Positions 50,204-59,147 of a stretch of 64,000 nucleotides of DNA are shown piece after piece. Positions within the stretch are counted from its first letter, which is position 1. Each line of letters begins with the position of its first letter. The notes below the pieces were generated by a model. The model searched no databases. It had not been told where the DNA came from and was given only the letters and a program-made list of their open reading frames with translations. The position numbers and the translations under genes are program-made. Source of the DNA: Telmatospirillum siberiense (GTDB lineage Bacteria; Pseudomonadota; Alphaproteobacteria; Rhodospirillales; Magnetospirillaceae); contig NZ_PIUM01000005.1 in assembly GCF_002845745.1 (NCBI RefSeq), forward strand, positions 186,001 to 250,000, written 5' to 3'.

Positions 50204-52270
50204 TGGAGCGGCAAGTGGCGGCGCACCTGCAGCCTTGCGGAGGGCTGCGGAGAGGCGCGGGTAAACGGCCGACACACAGTATTCTCTGGCTACGAGGTTC
50301 CGCCCTTCCGATCCCATGCGGCTACGGAGAGCGGGCGTGCGCGCAAGGGTTAGGATGGCTTCGCGCCATTCCTCTCGGCTATTGGCCAGGAAGCCGTTGA
50401 TCCCATGCTGAACGACAGTGTTGTTCATGCCGACAGGAGAGGCCACCACGGGTAGGCCGACAGCCATGTATTGGATGAGCTTGAAGGCGCATTTTCCCCG
50501 CGTCCAGGGATCGTCAGTCAGGGGCATGATACCGACGTCGAAATTGTATAATTGTTCGACTTCGTCGGCTTCACGCCAAGGCAGGGTTGTTGCCCCGATC
50601 CTCGTGAAGTCGGCGTGACTGGCGCCGATCACCGTGAAACTGGCGATTCCTTCCGAGATGAGTTCTTCAAGCGTCGGGAGTAGCGGGCGCAGATACTGTT
50701 CGGCCGTGGATGGAGTGCCGATCCAGCCGATCCTTATGGGTCCGCCGTGTTCTGCTGAGCGGTCAGGATGATCGCGATCGAGATCCACCGGAGTTGGCAG
50801 TTGAACGATTTCGCGCGCGTGTGCCTTTCGAGCCCAATCTGTGAGGACCGAATTCCCGACGATGACTCCCCGCGCCTGTTGAATGAGGTGCTCAAATTTT
50901 TTCCCGAGTAGGGCGCGGACGAGAGGGGAGGGGTGGGTCGCGTAACGGAGGAACCACGCATCATCGAAGTCCAAGATAAAAGGCATGCCGCGCATCGCAA
51001 ACTGTTCAACGATACTTGGTATCCAGGGCAGGATCTCCTTTTCCACCCAAATCAGGTCGAAATTTTGGGCGTCGTGCAATACTTTTAGTCGCCGTCGATA
51101 ACATTTGAGGATAGCGCCAGAATCGACTTTGCGGTCTCCGTAGAGAGCGGGAAGATAGGTTTCGTCAAAAAAAGGCGATACGGTGACGTCAATCCCTTCT
51201 GCCTTGAGAGCCGGCAGATAGTTGAGAAAGCGGGTGCGGCTACTAGCCCCCTGTCGAGGATATCGGGTCAGGGCGAGGATGGAGATTGGACGGGCTTCGG
51301 ATCCGCTACGCGCTTCCAAGGAGGATATGGGCCTATTGCCCCGGGACAGAATGTTCGGAAGATCGGCCCAGAGCATGAGAGAGCCCTGCACGGCATCGGT
51401 GATGGCGGTTAGCGAGGCGTTCAGAACGCCTTTGAGACTCCGCGCGAGTGGGGCGATTAGCAGGCCGTCGAGCGCGAGAGCTAGGGAGCCCGGCCAACCA
51501 AAATATTTCCAGGCATATTGGATGCGACCGCGCGCGTTGTAGAACTGGCGCCTTGCTTTGATCCGGTCGGTGGAGCCGCAGCCGACGTGCGTGGCGCTGA
51601 CGGCGGCGTTGTGAACGCAGATTCCTCCATCCAACGCAATCCTGCGGCAAAGGTCCACATCTTCGTAATAGACGAAAAACTGTTCATCGAATCCACCCAA
51701 CCGAGTAAAGATCGAGCGGCGGATCAGTAAAAATGCCCCCATGATTTGGGGGACTGGGCGAGTATCCTGATGATCCCACTCGGTCATGAAATGAGGAGGA
51801 AACAGGCGCGGCACGAGACGGTCCAGTCCTACCGATTGTGCCAGCATGCGGCCGACTGTGGGGAAGCGAGCGCAACAACGTTGGGTCACGCCGGCAGTAT
51901 CGTTCAAGCGAATGGACGATGCCGCGATTTTCCGATTGTCCGCGGCCTCCATGAACATGAGTGCGCCCCGTAGCGAATCTCGACCCAGTACAGTGTCGGG
52001 ATTGAGAAATAAAATATAATCTGCGGTGGATTCTGCTGCTCCAATATTACAGGCTGAGCCGAATCCAAGGTTTTCGGGCAAGCGGATCGGTATGAAGGGG
52101 GGGGACGCAAAAGGCAGATCGTCCATGGAGCCATCGGTGGAAGCGTTGTCGACTACCACCATCCTTTGCAGCTCGACGTTACCTAGGTCACTGGTGAAGA
52201 CAGATTCTAGGCACTGGCGTAGCAGGGAGCCGGCGTTCCAGTTGACAATGACAATATCAAGGCTAGGCAT
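50183..52270 (-). CDS. Two-domain glycosyltransferase (GT2 plus GT4-like)
   Basis: A 695-residue protein. The N-terminal domain (about 1-300) is GT2, rhamnosyltransferase-like: DIVIVNWNAGSLLRQCLESV, VVVDNASTDGS, ILFLNPDTVL and FFVYYEDVDLCRR. After a linker (about 300-330), a GT4-like domain has YPRQGASSRTRFLNYLPAL, FDVGIMPLTDDPWTRGKCAF and QYMAVGLPVVASPVG. It probably adds two sugars in sequence during O-antigen or capsule assembly in the cytoplasm. Base composition becomes A/T-richer toward its 5' end, marking entry to the acquired block. Confidence 0.88.
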   Translation of the reverse strand: MPSLDIVIVNWNAGSLLRQCLESVFTSDLGNVELQRMVVVDNASTDGSMDDLPFASPPFIPIRLPENLGFGSACNIGAAESTADYILFLNPDTVLGRDSLRGALMFMEAADNRKIAASSIRLNDTAGVTQRCCARFPTVGRMLAQSVGLDRLVPRLFPPHFMTEWDHQDTRPVPQIMGAFLLIRRSIFTRLGGFDEQFFVYYEDVDLCRRIALDGGICVHNAAVSATHVGCGSTDRIKARRQFYNARGRIQYAWKYFGWPGSLALALDGLLIAPLARSLKGVLNASLTAITDAVQGSLMLWADLPNILSRGNRPISSLEARSGSEARPISILALTRYPRQGASSRTRFLNYLPALKAEGIDVTVSPFFDETYLPALYGDRKVDSGAILKCYRRRLKVLHDAQNFDLIWVEKEILPWIPSIVEQFAMRGMPFILDFDDAWFLRYATHPSPLVRALLGKKFEHLIQQARGVIVGNSVLTDWARKAHAREIVQLPTPVDLDRDHPDRSAEHGGPIRIGWIGTPSTAEQYLRPLLPTLEELISEGIASFTVIGASHADFTRIGATTLPWREADEVEQLYNFDVGIMPLTDDPWTRGKCAFKLIQYMAVGLPVVASPVGMNNTVVQHGINGFLANSREEWREAILTLARTPALRSRMGSEGRNLVAREYCVSAVYPRLSAALRKAAGAPPLAAPSSQNKA

Positions 52271-52476
52271 TTATTAAAATCCGTTCGGCTCGATATTATG
52301 TGGTGGCCGAGAGGGCAGGTTCTCTCCGTGAAAATCGTTGAATATGAGCTGCCTTAAGCAGACTGCCATGGAACTTTCCTAAAGCAGAGGGAGTATTTTC
52401 TGCGTGTATTATAGATAAAAATATTTTTGTTAACAGGTGGTATTCTTTGGAGAGCAATCATTTAAGAATCTGATCC

Positions 52477-53349
52477 CTAGGGATCTTCTGCTGCGAGGTC
52501 GATCAGATATCGTCCATAGGCGTTTTTTGAGAGCTCCTGCCCAATACGCAACACGTCGTCTTTCGTAATCCAATTCTTGCGATATGCGATTTCTTCCAGA
52601 CACGCGATTTGGAGATTCTGCCGATCATTGACTGCGCGAACGAATTCCGCCGCCTGCAGTAGGGAGGCATGAGTCCCCGTATCGAACCAGCAATAACCAC
52701 GGCCAAGGAACTCTACGCTCAGGCACCCTGCCGCCAGGTAGGCGGCATTGACAGAGGTAATTTCGAGTTCACCGCGAGCCGACGGTTTGACCTCGCGGGC
52801 AATGTCCAGCACACTGTTATCATAGAAATAAAGCCCAGTGACAGCCCATTTCGATTTGGGAGCCAGCGGTTTTTCCTCAATGCTGATGGGTCTTCCTTCC
52901 GCATCCAATTCGACCACGCCGTAGCGTTCGGGATCGCGCACACCATAGGCAAAGATTTTCGCGCCTTGGTTGACGGCAGCAGCTTTTTGCACCGCAGCGG
53001 CAAGCCCGTGACCGTAAAAAATATTATCACCCAGTACCAAGGCGACACTGTCGGAGCCGACGAAGTTCCGACCAATGATGAAGGCCTGCGCCAATCCATC
53101 CGGGGAAGGCTGGGGTGCGTATTGAAGCGATAGACCCCATTGCGATCCGTCACCGAGTACCCGGTGGAAAGCTTCCAGGTCAGCGGGTGTGGTAATAATC
53201 AGGATATCGCGAATTCCGGCCAGCATCAGGGTGCTGAGCGGATAGTAGATCATCGGTTTGTCATAAACAGGCAGTAATTGCTTGCTAACCGCGATAGTGA
53301 CCGGATAGAGCCTGGTTCCCGAGCCACCAGCAAGAATGATACCTTTCAT
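52477..53349 (-). CDS. rfbA: Glucose-1-phosphate thymidylyltransferase
   Basis: A 290-residue RmlA enzyme: [20 protein letters not shown] (nucleotide-binding), [30 protein letters not shown] and [10 protein letters not shown]. It makes dTDP-glucose. The ATG at 53349, preceded by GGGGAAA, is chosen over an upstream extension. It lies two bases after the rfbB stop. The 206 bases downstream to the glycosyltransferase gene are A/T-rich and hold no gene. Confidence 0.95.
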   Translation of the reverse strand: MKGIILAGGSGTRLYPVTIAVSKQLLPVYDKPMIYYPLSTLMLAGIRDILIITTPADLEAFHRVLGDGSQWGLSLQYAPQPSPDGLAQAFIIGRNFVGSDSVALVLGDNIFYGHGLAAAVQKAAAVNQGAKIFAYGVRDPERYGVVELDAEGRPISIEEKPLAPKSKWAVTGLYFYDNSVLDIAREVKPSARGELEITSVNAAYLAAGCLSVEFLGRGYCWFDTGTHASLLQAAEFVRAVNDRQNLQIACLEEIAYRKNWITKDDVLRIGQELSKNAYGRYLIDLAAEDP

Positions 53350-53351
53350 GG

Positions 53352-54410
53352 TTATTTCCCCAATCCAACACGCTCTGCTCGATAGCCGCGATCGAGAATG
53401 CTCTTCCACCACTCCCGATTGTCTAAGTACCAGCGCACGGTTTTTCTAAGTCCTGACTCGAAATTCTCCTTGGGCGTCCACCCCAGTTCCCTCTGGATCT
53501 TGGCTGAGTCAATAGCATAACGGCGATCATGTCCCGGTCGGTCCGCAACAAAAGTGATCTGGCGTCGGCGCGGCCCCTCCTGAATTGGGGAGAATTCGTC
53601 CAGCAGATCGCAGACTGCCTCGACGACCTGGAGATTGGTCCGTTCGTTATGTCCACCGATGTTGTAGCTTTGCCCAGGCTCCCCCTGTTCAACCACCAAC
53701 CGCAAGGCTTGAGCGTGATCTTCCACATAGAGCCAGTCGCGGATATTGCTGCCACTGCCGTAAACCGGCAGGGGTTTCCCCTCCAGACCTCGGATAATAA
53801 TTAGCGGGATCAGTTTCTCCGGGAAATGGTAGGGGCCGTAATTGTTCGAGCAATTGGTGATGATCGTCGGCAGCCCATATGTCTCGAACCACGCTCGGAC
53901 CAGGTGGTCGGAGCCTGCCTTGGACGCGGAATAGGGTGAGTTCGGGGAGTACGGCGTCGTTTCGGTGAAAAAGCCGTCGGCGCCCAGCGAACCGTAAACC
54001 TCGTCTGTCGAGATATGGTGAAAGCGAAATGCCGCCTTTTTCGTTCCGTCGGTCAACGCCTGCCAATATCCCAACGCTGCGTCCAGCATGGTGAACGTGC
54101 CGACCATGTTGGTCTGGATGAACTGACCTGGACCGTCAATCGATCGATCGACGTGTGATTCTGCTGCCAAATGCATGACCGCGTCAGGTTGGTATTCTGC
54201 GAAAGCTTTTCCAACCGCCACCGGATCACAAATATCGATTTTCTCGAACCGATAGCGGGAATCTCTTAAATGCGTAGGAATGGAATCTAGATTGGCAGCA
54301 TAGGTCAACTTGTCCAGGTTGATAACGCGATCCCCGGTTTCAGTGAGGATCTGGCGCACCACCGCAGAACCGATAAAACCTGCACCACCCGTTACAAAAA
54401 TGGTCTTCAT
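53352..54410 (-). CDS. rfbB: dTDP-glucose 4,6-dehydratase
   Basis: A 352-residue RmlB enzyme: [20 protein letters not shown] (NAD site), [26 protein letters not shown] (catalytic Asp/Glu) and [15 protein letters not shown] (Tyr-x3-Lys). It forms dTDP-4-keto-6-deoxyglucose from dTDP-glucose. ATG 54410 gives the canonical N terminus. It is the first gene of the rfbBA pair. No rfbC or rfbD is visible in the window, so the final dTDP sugar (rhamnose, fucosamine-type or other) is undetermined. Confidence 0.95.
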   Translation of the reverse strand: MKTIFVTGGAGFIGSAVVRQILTETGDRVINLDKLTYAANLDSIPTHLRDSRYRFEKIDICDPVAVGKAFAEYQPDAVMHLAAESHVDRSIDGPGQFIQTNMVGTFTMLDAALGYWQALTDGTKKAAFRFHHISTDEVYGSLGADGFFTETTPYSPNSPYSASKAGSDHLVRAWFETYGLPTIITNCSNNYGPYHFPEKLIPLIIIRGLEGKPLPVYGSGSNIRDWLYVEDHAQALRLVVEQGEPGQSYNIGGHNERTNLQVVEAVCDLLDEFSPIQEGPRRRQITFVADRPGHDRRYAIDSAKIQRELGWTPKENFESGLRKTVRWYLDNREWWKSILDRGYRAERVGLGK

Positions 54411-54917
54411 CTGGAGCCTGCTAATTCGTTCGCACAAAAATTTATAACACATTAAATTTTTTGATGCTGTTTCGCTGCCTGGAACGTCAACGCGCGGACC
54501 TCTCTAGTCAGGATTTTTATGCGGCCATAGACGGCCTCCCCCCGGAGACCGTTCCATACGAGCGGCGTAAAATGCAAAACTCTCAACATTATGCTTTCCA
54601 TGGTCCCGTCAAGCGCATATCGCATTTACGATACGCAAAAGCCTTATACTGATTTTGGGCCGGAATGATAGAGCAAAGCGATGGATGCTGTACGCCAGGA
54701 CTTATTCTGGCTCGCCTGGGAATCCCCTTCATCAGTCTCTCTATACCGAAGTCTCTCTATGCCAAAAGTTAGTATAAGAGCGGTTAACCTGGATTTTGTG
54801 CCCTGTGGGGTGGCCGCCCTTGCGTGCCAACGACGAAATATATGTTTATCGTGCATCAAATCAGGTGTATAAAAATACCAATTCGCATGTTTATGTAATA
54901 AGGATTCGCGATAAAAG
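54411..54917. other. Gene-free A/T-rich divergent region
   Basis: The 507 bases between rfbB (minus) and the GT4-like gene (plus) are A/T-rich. Short open frames at 54464-54652 (plus) and 54644-54925 (minus) show no recognisable sequence or ribosome binding site and are not called. The region may hold promoters for both sides or decayed sequence from the horizontal event. Confidence 0.5.
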
Positions 54918-56279
54918 ATGAGCAATGTGGAATATTTCTTTAAGAAAACGCAAGAGTTAGTTCTTCGGAAAATAGTTTCGTTGGCAAAAATGTTTGCGAG
55001 TGGCGATCTTGGGGGAATCTTAAACGCGCTTTTCCATAATGGGGGTGTTGTACTTATAAAAGGCGGTCAATTTTTTTTAGCGATGTCAATCCCGGAGGAG
55101 GTAAAGAAACAAGAAAAGATCGTATCGGATCCTGTGGTATCAACCGCACCTTTTTTGGAGCAATATCAGAGAATTTTTGACTCAGTATACCATTTTAAGA
55201 GCTGGAAAGAACGCGAGGGCGAGGCTGGCGCTGCCAGTTCTAGCCGGAATACCCCAGAATTTATTTGGTTTGTTCCTGACTGGCTCAATGTTTGGGGGGG
55301 GGGTCATTATACGCTGTTTCGATTTGCCCAGCGGTTTGCCGAAAGAGGCGGAAAACACCAAATCATATATATTTATGACAATAAAAGACACTCTTCTCCA
55401 GATCATCTCCAGTCTGAATTGGATTTTGCGATAAGAAATTGTAAACTGGAAGTGATTGTCGATCCGAAAAAACTGCCGCCTTGCGAAGCAGTGATTGCCA
55501 CGACGTGGCAATCCGCATATTCGGTACGGGCGTTCCCTTTTGCCAAGAATAAGTTCTATTTTATGCAGGACTATGAAAGTTTATTTTACCCCTGGGGTAC
55601 TGCATCCATGCAGGCAAATGCAACCTACGGGTTCGGATTTAGGGGTATCACCGGCGGTACTTGGCTCCGGCAGATTTATGAGGGGCATGGGGGGGTGGCA
55701 GAAAATTACCGTTTTGCTGCCGATAAGGACATTTTTTACCCAGCATCCCCCGGCGCCAAAGTCCGTGCCGACGTCAAACGTCTGTTTTTTTACGGTCGTC
55801 CGTCAACGGAGCGGAGATGTTTTGAGCTGGGTATGGCCAGTTTAAATAAAATTGCCGAAATTTATCCCGACGTGGAAATCGTGATCGCAGGATTAGATTT
55901 GGATGTCCCCCCCCCCTTCAAGGCGACCTTGCTTGGGAACCAATCTCTACAAGCGACCGGCGATCTATACCGAAGCTGCGATGTGGGCCTGGCCTTTTCG
56001 GGAACGAACCTCTCCTATCTACCGGTCGAACTCATGGCTTGCGGTGTTCCTGTTCTGACGAACAGGGGGCCGCACGTCGAGTGGCATTGTCATCATGATG
56101 AGAACTCTTATCTCATCGATCCCGTGCCGGAGGCTGTTGTGGCTGGGTTCCAAGCGCTCTATGAAAATCTGACGCTGCGCCAGAAATTGGTTGACGGAGG
56201 GCTTAAGACCATGGCCGGCCTATCTTGGGAAAATGAAATGGATAAGATCTACGACTACGTTGAACGTTCGCTGAACTAA
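54918..56279 (+). CDS. GT4-like glycosyltransferase with G10 and C10 tracts
   Basis: A 453-residue protein, probably a GT4-fold (WsaF-like) transferase. The N-terminal 110 residues are variable and partly hydrophobic. The core has WFVPDWLNVWGGGHYTLFRF, IIYIYDNKRH, FMQDYESLFYPWGTASMQAN, KRLFFYGRPSTERRCFELGM, SYLPVELMACGVPVLTNRGP. Its core is clearly homologous to the C-terminal half of the next gene. The coding sequence is A/T-rich yet contains G10 (codons 126-129) and C10 (near codon 330). A loss at G10 stops translation at 55434 and a gain at about 55378. The start ATG lacks a strong ribosome binding site. Acceptor and donor unknown. Confidence 0.8.
   Translation: MSNVEYFFKKTQELVLRKIVSLAKMFASGDLGGILNALFHNGGVVLIKGGQFFLAMSIPEEVKKQEKIVSDPVVSTAPFLEQYQRIFDSVYHFKSWKEREGEAGAASSSRNTPEFIWFVPDWLNVWGGGHYTLFRFAQRFAERGGKHQIIYIYDNKRHSSPDHLQSELDFAIRNCKLEVIVDPKKLPPCEAVIATTWQSAYSVRAFPFAKNKFYFMQDYESLFYPWGTASMQANATYGFGFRGITGGTWLRQIYEGHGGVAENYRFAADKDIFYPASPGAKVRADVKRLFFYGRPSTERRCFELGMASLNKIAEIYPDVEIVIAGLDLDVPPPFKATLLGNQSLQATGDLYRSCDVGLAFSGTNLSYLPVELMACGVPVLTNRGPHVEWHCHHDENSYLIDPVPEAVVAGFQALYENLTLRQKLVDGGLKTMAGLSWENEMDKIYDYVERSLN
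55294..55303 (+). repeat. G10 homopolymer tract in glycosyltransferase gene
   Basis: Ten consecutive G encode part of Trp-Gly-Gly-Gly in the conserved core of the GT4-like protein. Elsewhere in this G+C-rich window the longest G-runs I noticed are eight. The tract keeps the gene in frame as given. A change of one base would truncate the protein at roughly a third of its length. Confidence 0.9.
55907..55916 (+). repeat. C10 homopolymer tract in glycosyltransferase gene
   Basis: Ten consecutive C encode the end of Val and three Pro in the C-terminal domain. The paralogue reads LPELPFP at the aligned position without any homopolymer. This is a second slippage-prone tract in the same gene. Confidence 0.9.
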
Positions 56280-56610
56280 GCGGAAAAACCGACTTTTTCT
56301 GGCCTCTCCCGCCGTCAGGTAGGTTGAGTAACCGGTATGTTGATCTTGGCTTAGGTACTGGTTCTAATCGATAGGTATTTATCGCTGTGATACGGGCGCC
56401 AACGGGGAAATTTTCTTTTTTTTCGGATCTGTGATGGTATCTCCGTTGCGGAAGAACGTGATCCGCAAGCGACACCCTTAGCTAACTTCCCTAGTTCATT
56501 GTTTCGAGTATTGATATGGAATGATTGAGTCTAATGTCAGTGGAATAATTCGAGTTTAAACAGTGGATTCTGCGGAGTCCTTCTACAACTACTTATGGTG
56601 GGTGTGAATC
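56280..56610. other. Gene-free A/T-rich gap between the two glycosyltransferases
   Basis: This 331-base gap holds no convincing ORF. AAAAACCGACTTTTT just after the first gene (56283-56297) is a weak terminator-like sequence. The rest probably holds the promoter of the next gene, but no consensus is clear. Confidence 0.45.
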
Positions 56611-58734
56611 GTGACGCAAAGAAGTAACTTTCAATCTGGTTTGAAACGGATTGCTCATGCAATGAGGATGAAGGGAGCCGCATGGCTTGCTGGTGATCGA
56701 AATCCGGAAAATAGTTTTCAACGGTTACTTGATATCCATCGGGAACTTGAACGAGACAAGCGCACCGTCGATGGCCAGCTAAATGAGCTTCTCGATATCC
56801 ATCGGGAACTTGAACGAGATAAGCGCGCCTCCGATGACCGCGTAAGAGAGCTTCTTGAAAAAGACGAGGTGTCGGAGCTTCGTTCCGCCTTTCGGAAGGC
56901 TAGTTTCTTTTGTGTGCATGGAGCAGTGATTGAGGCTCCTTATCCGCCGGTATCTCCGCAAATACAAAATGCTCTCGCCGAAGAAGGATATGAGAGCGTG
57001 GAATTGTATCTAGGCAGTCAACTTATCAGGCGCTCGGACGCGGTACTCGACCTGGGCTCCGGCCTGGGGCTTAGTGCTATTGTCGCGGGTATGGCCGCAA
57101 ATGAGGGGAGCGTGACAGGGCTTGAAGCCGACCCCCGCGTTGCTGATCTTGCTCAGCGCAATGCCAATCGGAACGTGAAGAATGTCACTATTCGAAATAG
57201 CGCCGTTTCAGTCGAAAGTGGTGTTTTCAAGTTTTTCCAGGCACCTGATTTTTTAGCTAACTCACTGTTTCCACTTGAAGGTGCGACCGAAATTTCGGTG
57301 CCATGTGTTGCGTTTGCTGATCTGATTGCTGAGTTGCAACCCGATGTCATCACCTGCGACGTGGAAGGTGTTGAGCGCAATTTGTTTGAGGGCGTTGATA
57401 TTTCTTGCGTTCGCAGCATTGTTTTGGAAACACATCCCGTCCATATCGGTGACGATGGGGTCCAAAAATGCATCGCGGATTTAGCTGAGGCCGGATTAAG
57501 AAAAATTGATCACCTCTGCTGGGGGCCTGTCCTCGTCTTCAGTCGGGACAAACAGGACCAGTATATCGAGCCGTTTAGGATAAAGCCGCGCGGCAAAAAA
57601 AAAAATCAGTATGTAGCGCCATTTCATCTCCACAATCTCCCTGACGTAGAAATTATTCGTGATATTGATTCTTATAGACAAAGTAATAGTGTCCATCAAG
57701 GATCTACTTTTGTTTGGTATTCTCCTAATTGGCTCTATTGGTGGGGAGGCGGAATTTATACAATTCTTAGATTTGCAAAATTCATAGCGGATAAAGGTGT
57801 CAAGACAATCATCTACGTATATGATAACAGAGGGTATCCTTCGCTCGAAAAACTTCGTAGTGACCTTGACGAGGCCTTTCCCGGCCATTCGATTACGCTG
57901 ACGACTAGCATTTCCGAATTACCTGAAGGGCATGTCGCGATCGCGACCACGCATCAATCTGTATTTTCGGTTCTTCGCGCCCCGCCTTGCTCGGCCCGTT
58001 TCTATCTCATGCAAGAATATGAGAGCCTTCTCTATACGGGCGGTACGCAGGCGGAACAAGCCAATGCAACCTACCAGCTTGGTTTTAAGGGAATTTGTGG
58101 CGGAGATTGGCTGCGCTCAATCTTTATGTCTTATGGCGGAAAGGCCATTAAATTCGAATTCTCTGTCGACCGCTCTGTTTTCTATCCCAGTCGGCCTATC
58201 TCGGACGAGATCAAACGTCTTTTCTTTTTCGGGCGACCGACGAGTGATCGCAGGATGTATGATCTTGGTGTTGCGGTACTTCAAGCCATTCATGAAAAGT
58301 ATCCGCATATCGAAATTATCATTGCCGGGCTCGATGATTTGCCGGAGCTCCCTTTTCCAGCCACCTATCTCGGTAACCTTATGATAGAGGAAACTGCTGA
58401 CCTCTACAGAACGTGTGATATCGGGTTGACATTCTCCGGCAGCAACCTGTCTTACCTGCCCTTGGAACTCATGGCCTCGGGTGTTCCCGTCTTGACCAAC
58501 CGGGGTCCACAGGTGTCTTGGTTCTGCAAACACCTTGAAAATGCTTATTGCGCCTATCCCTTTGTCTCTGCATTCCTCGACGGCTTTACCCAACTCGTCG
58601 AGTCAAAGGCGTTGCGGGAGAGATTGGTGAGGGGTGGTCAGGAATCTGTAGTTGCCACATCTTGGGCCAGCGAAGCTGACAAGATATACGCTTTCATCTC
58701 AGCGGAAATTGGCTGGGATGGATCCCAGCGGTGA
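56611..58734 (+). CDS. FkbM-family methyltransferase fused to a GT4-like glycosyltransferase
   Basis: A 707-residue protein starting at GTG 56611. Residues about 38-85 hold two copies of a 21-residue helical repeat (LLDIHRELERDKR). An FkbM methyltransferase domain follows (about 100-315: LDLGSGLGLSAIVAGMAANE, GLEADPRVADLAQRNANRN, CDVEGVERNLFEGVD, IVLETHP). Then comes a short junction with a Lys-Lys-Lys encoded by A11 (codon 329). The GT4-like domain (about 350-707: WYSPNWLYWWGGGIYTILRF, YLMQEYESLLYTGGTQAEQA, RLFFFGRPTSDRRMYDLGV, LPLELMASGVPVLTNRGP) is paralogous to the preceding gene. It probably O-methylates and extends a surface glycan. Confidence 0.85.
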   Translation: MTQRSNFQSGLKRIAHAMRMKGAAWLAGDRNPENSFQRLLDIHRELERDKRTVDGQLNELLDIHRELERDKRASDDRVRELLEKDEVSELRSAFRKASFFCVHGAVIEAPYPPVSPQIQNALAEEGYESVELYLGSQLIRRSDAVLDLGSGLGLSAIVAGMAANEGSVTGLEADPRVADLAQRNANRNVKNVTIRNSAVSVESGVFKFFQAPDFLANSLFPLEGATEISVPCVAFADLIAELQPDVITCDVEGVERNLFEGVDISCVRSIVLETHPVHIGDDGVQKCIADLAEAGLRKIDHLCWGPVLVFSRDKQDQYIEPFRIKPRGKKKNQYVAPFHLHNLPDVEIIRDIDSYRQSNSVHQGSTFVWYSPNWLYWWGGGIYTILRFAKFIADKGVKTIIYVYDNRGYPSLEKLRSDLDEAFPGHSITLTTSISELPEGHVAIATTHQSVFSVLRAPPCSARFYLMQEYESLLYTGGTQAEQANATYQLGFKGICGGDWLRSIFMSYGGKAIKFEFSVDRSVFYPSRPISDEIKRLFFFGRPTSDRRMYDLGVAVLQAIHEKYPHIEIIIAGLDDLPELPFPATYLGNLMIEETADLYRTCDIGLTFSGSNLSYLPLELMASGVPVLTNRGPQVSWFCKHLENAYCAYPFVSAFLDGFTQLVESKALRERLVRGGQESVVATSWASEADKIYAFISAEIGWDGSQR
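56731..56826 (+). repeat. 63-base tandem repeat in the FkbM-GT gene
   Basis: GATATCCATCGGGAACTTGA and the following 13 bases occur at 56731 and again at 56794 with one mismatch, a period of 63 bases (21 codons). The intervening bases differ more. It encodes the repeated LDIHRELERDKR helix and could expand or contract in frame. Confidence 0.85.
57595..57605 (+). repeat. A11 homopolymer at a domain junction
   Basis: Eleven A lie exactly between the FkbM and glycosyltransferase domains. Deleting one A brings a TAG into frame four codons later; inserting one brings a TGA about fourteen codons later. Both would release a stand-alone methyltransferase of about 335-345 residues. Confidence 0.9.
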
Positions 58735-58774
58735 GGGCCGCCTTCCTCGGGGCTGGGGCAGCATAGTAATTTAG

Positions 58775-58806
58775 CAGCGCTGCAGGCATTGGTGTTTGCA
58801 GCGCTG
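58775..58806 (+). terminator. Hairpin after the FkbM-GT gene
   Basis: CAGCGCTGCA (58775-58784) and TGCAGCGCTG (58797-58806) form a 10-bp stem with a 12-base loop, 40 bases past the stop codon and just left of the IS element. A terminator role is inferred. Confidence 0.5.
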
Positions 58807-58880
58807 TTAGAGGCAGTGACCTGCCCCCGGAAAATTCCTCCAGTCTGAGTTAGAGTCCGCCCTTATGGAAGGACGGACGA

Positions 58881-59147
58881 ATGAAGCGCAGCAGGTTTAC
58901 GGAAGAACAGATCATAGGAGTGCTGAAGGAGCACGAGGCGGGCATGAAGACCGCCGATCTGTGCCGCAAGCACGGGATCTCCGAGGCAACGTTTTACAAC
59001 TGGAAGGCCAAGTTCGGCGGGATGGAAGTGTCGGAAGCCAAGCGGCTGAAGGCGCTCGAGGACGAGAACGCCCGGCTGAAGAAGCTGCTGGCGGAATCGA
59101 TGCTGAACGAGGCGGCGCTGAAGGAGCTTCTGACAAAAAAATGGTGA
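58881..59147 (+). CDS. IS3-family transposase OrfA
   Basis: An 88-residue protein: [20 protein letters not shown] followed by a helix-turn-helix ([20 protein letters not shown]) and a leucine-zipper region ([18 protein letters not shown]). It binds the IS ends. Its last codons run into the A7 tract at 59135-59141, where a -1 shift would join it to OrfB to give the full transposase. Confidence 0.95.
   Translation: MKRSRFTEEQIIGVLKEHEAGMKTADLCRKHGISEATFYNWKAKFGGMEVSEAKRLKALEDENARLKKLLAESMLNEAALKELLTKKW

Noticed and set aside
54464..54652. Small plus-strand frame between rfbB and the glycosyltransferase
   Set aside because: No ribosome binding site or family resemblance; A/T-rich non-coding region is more likely.
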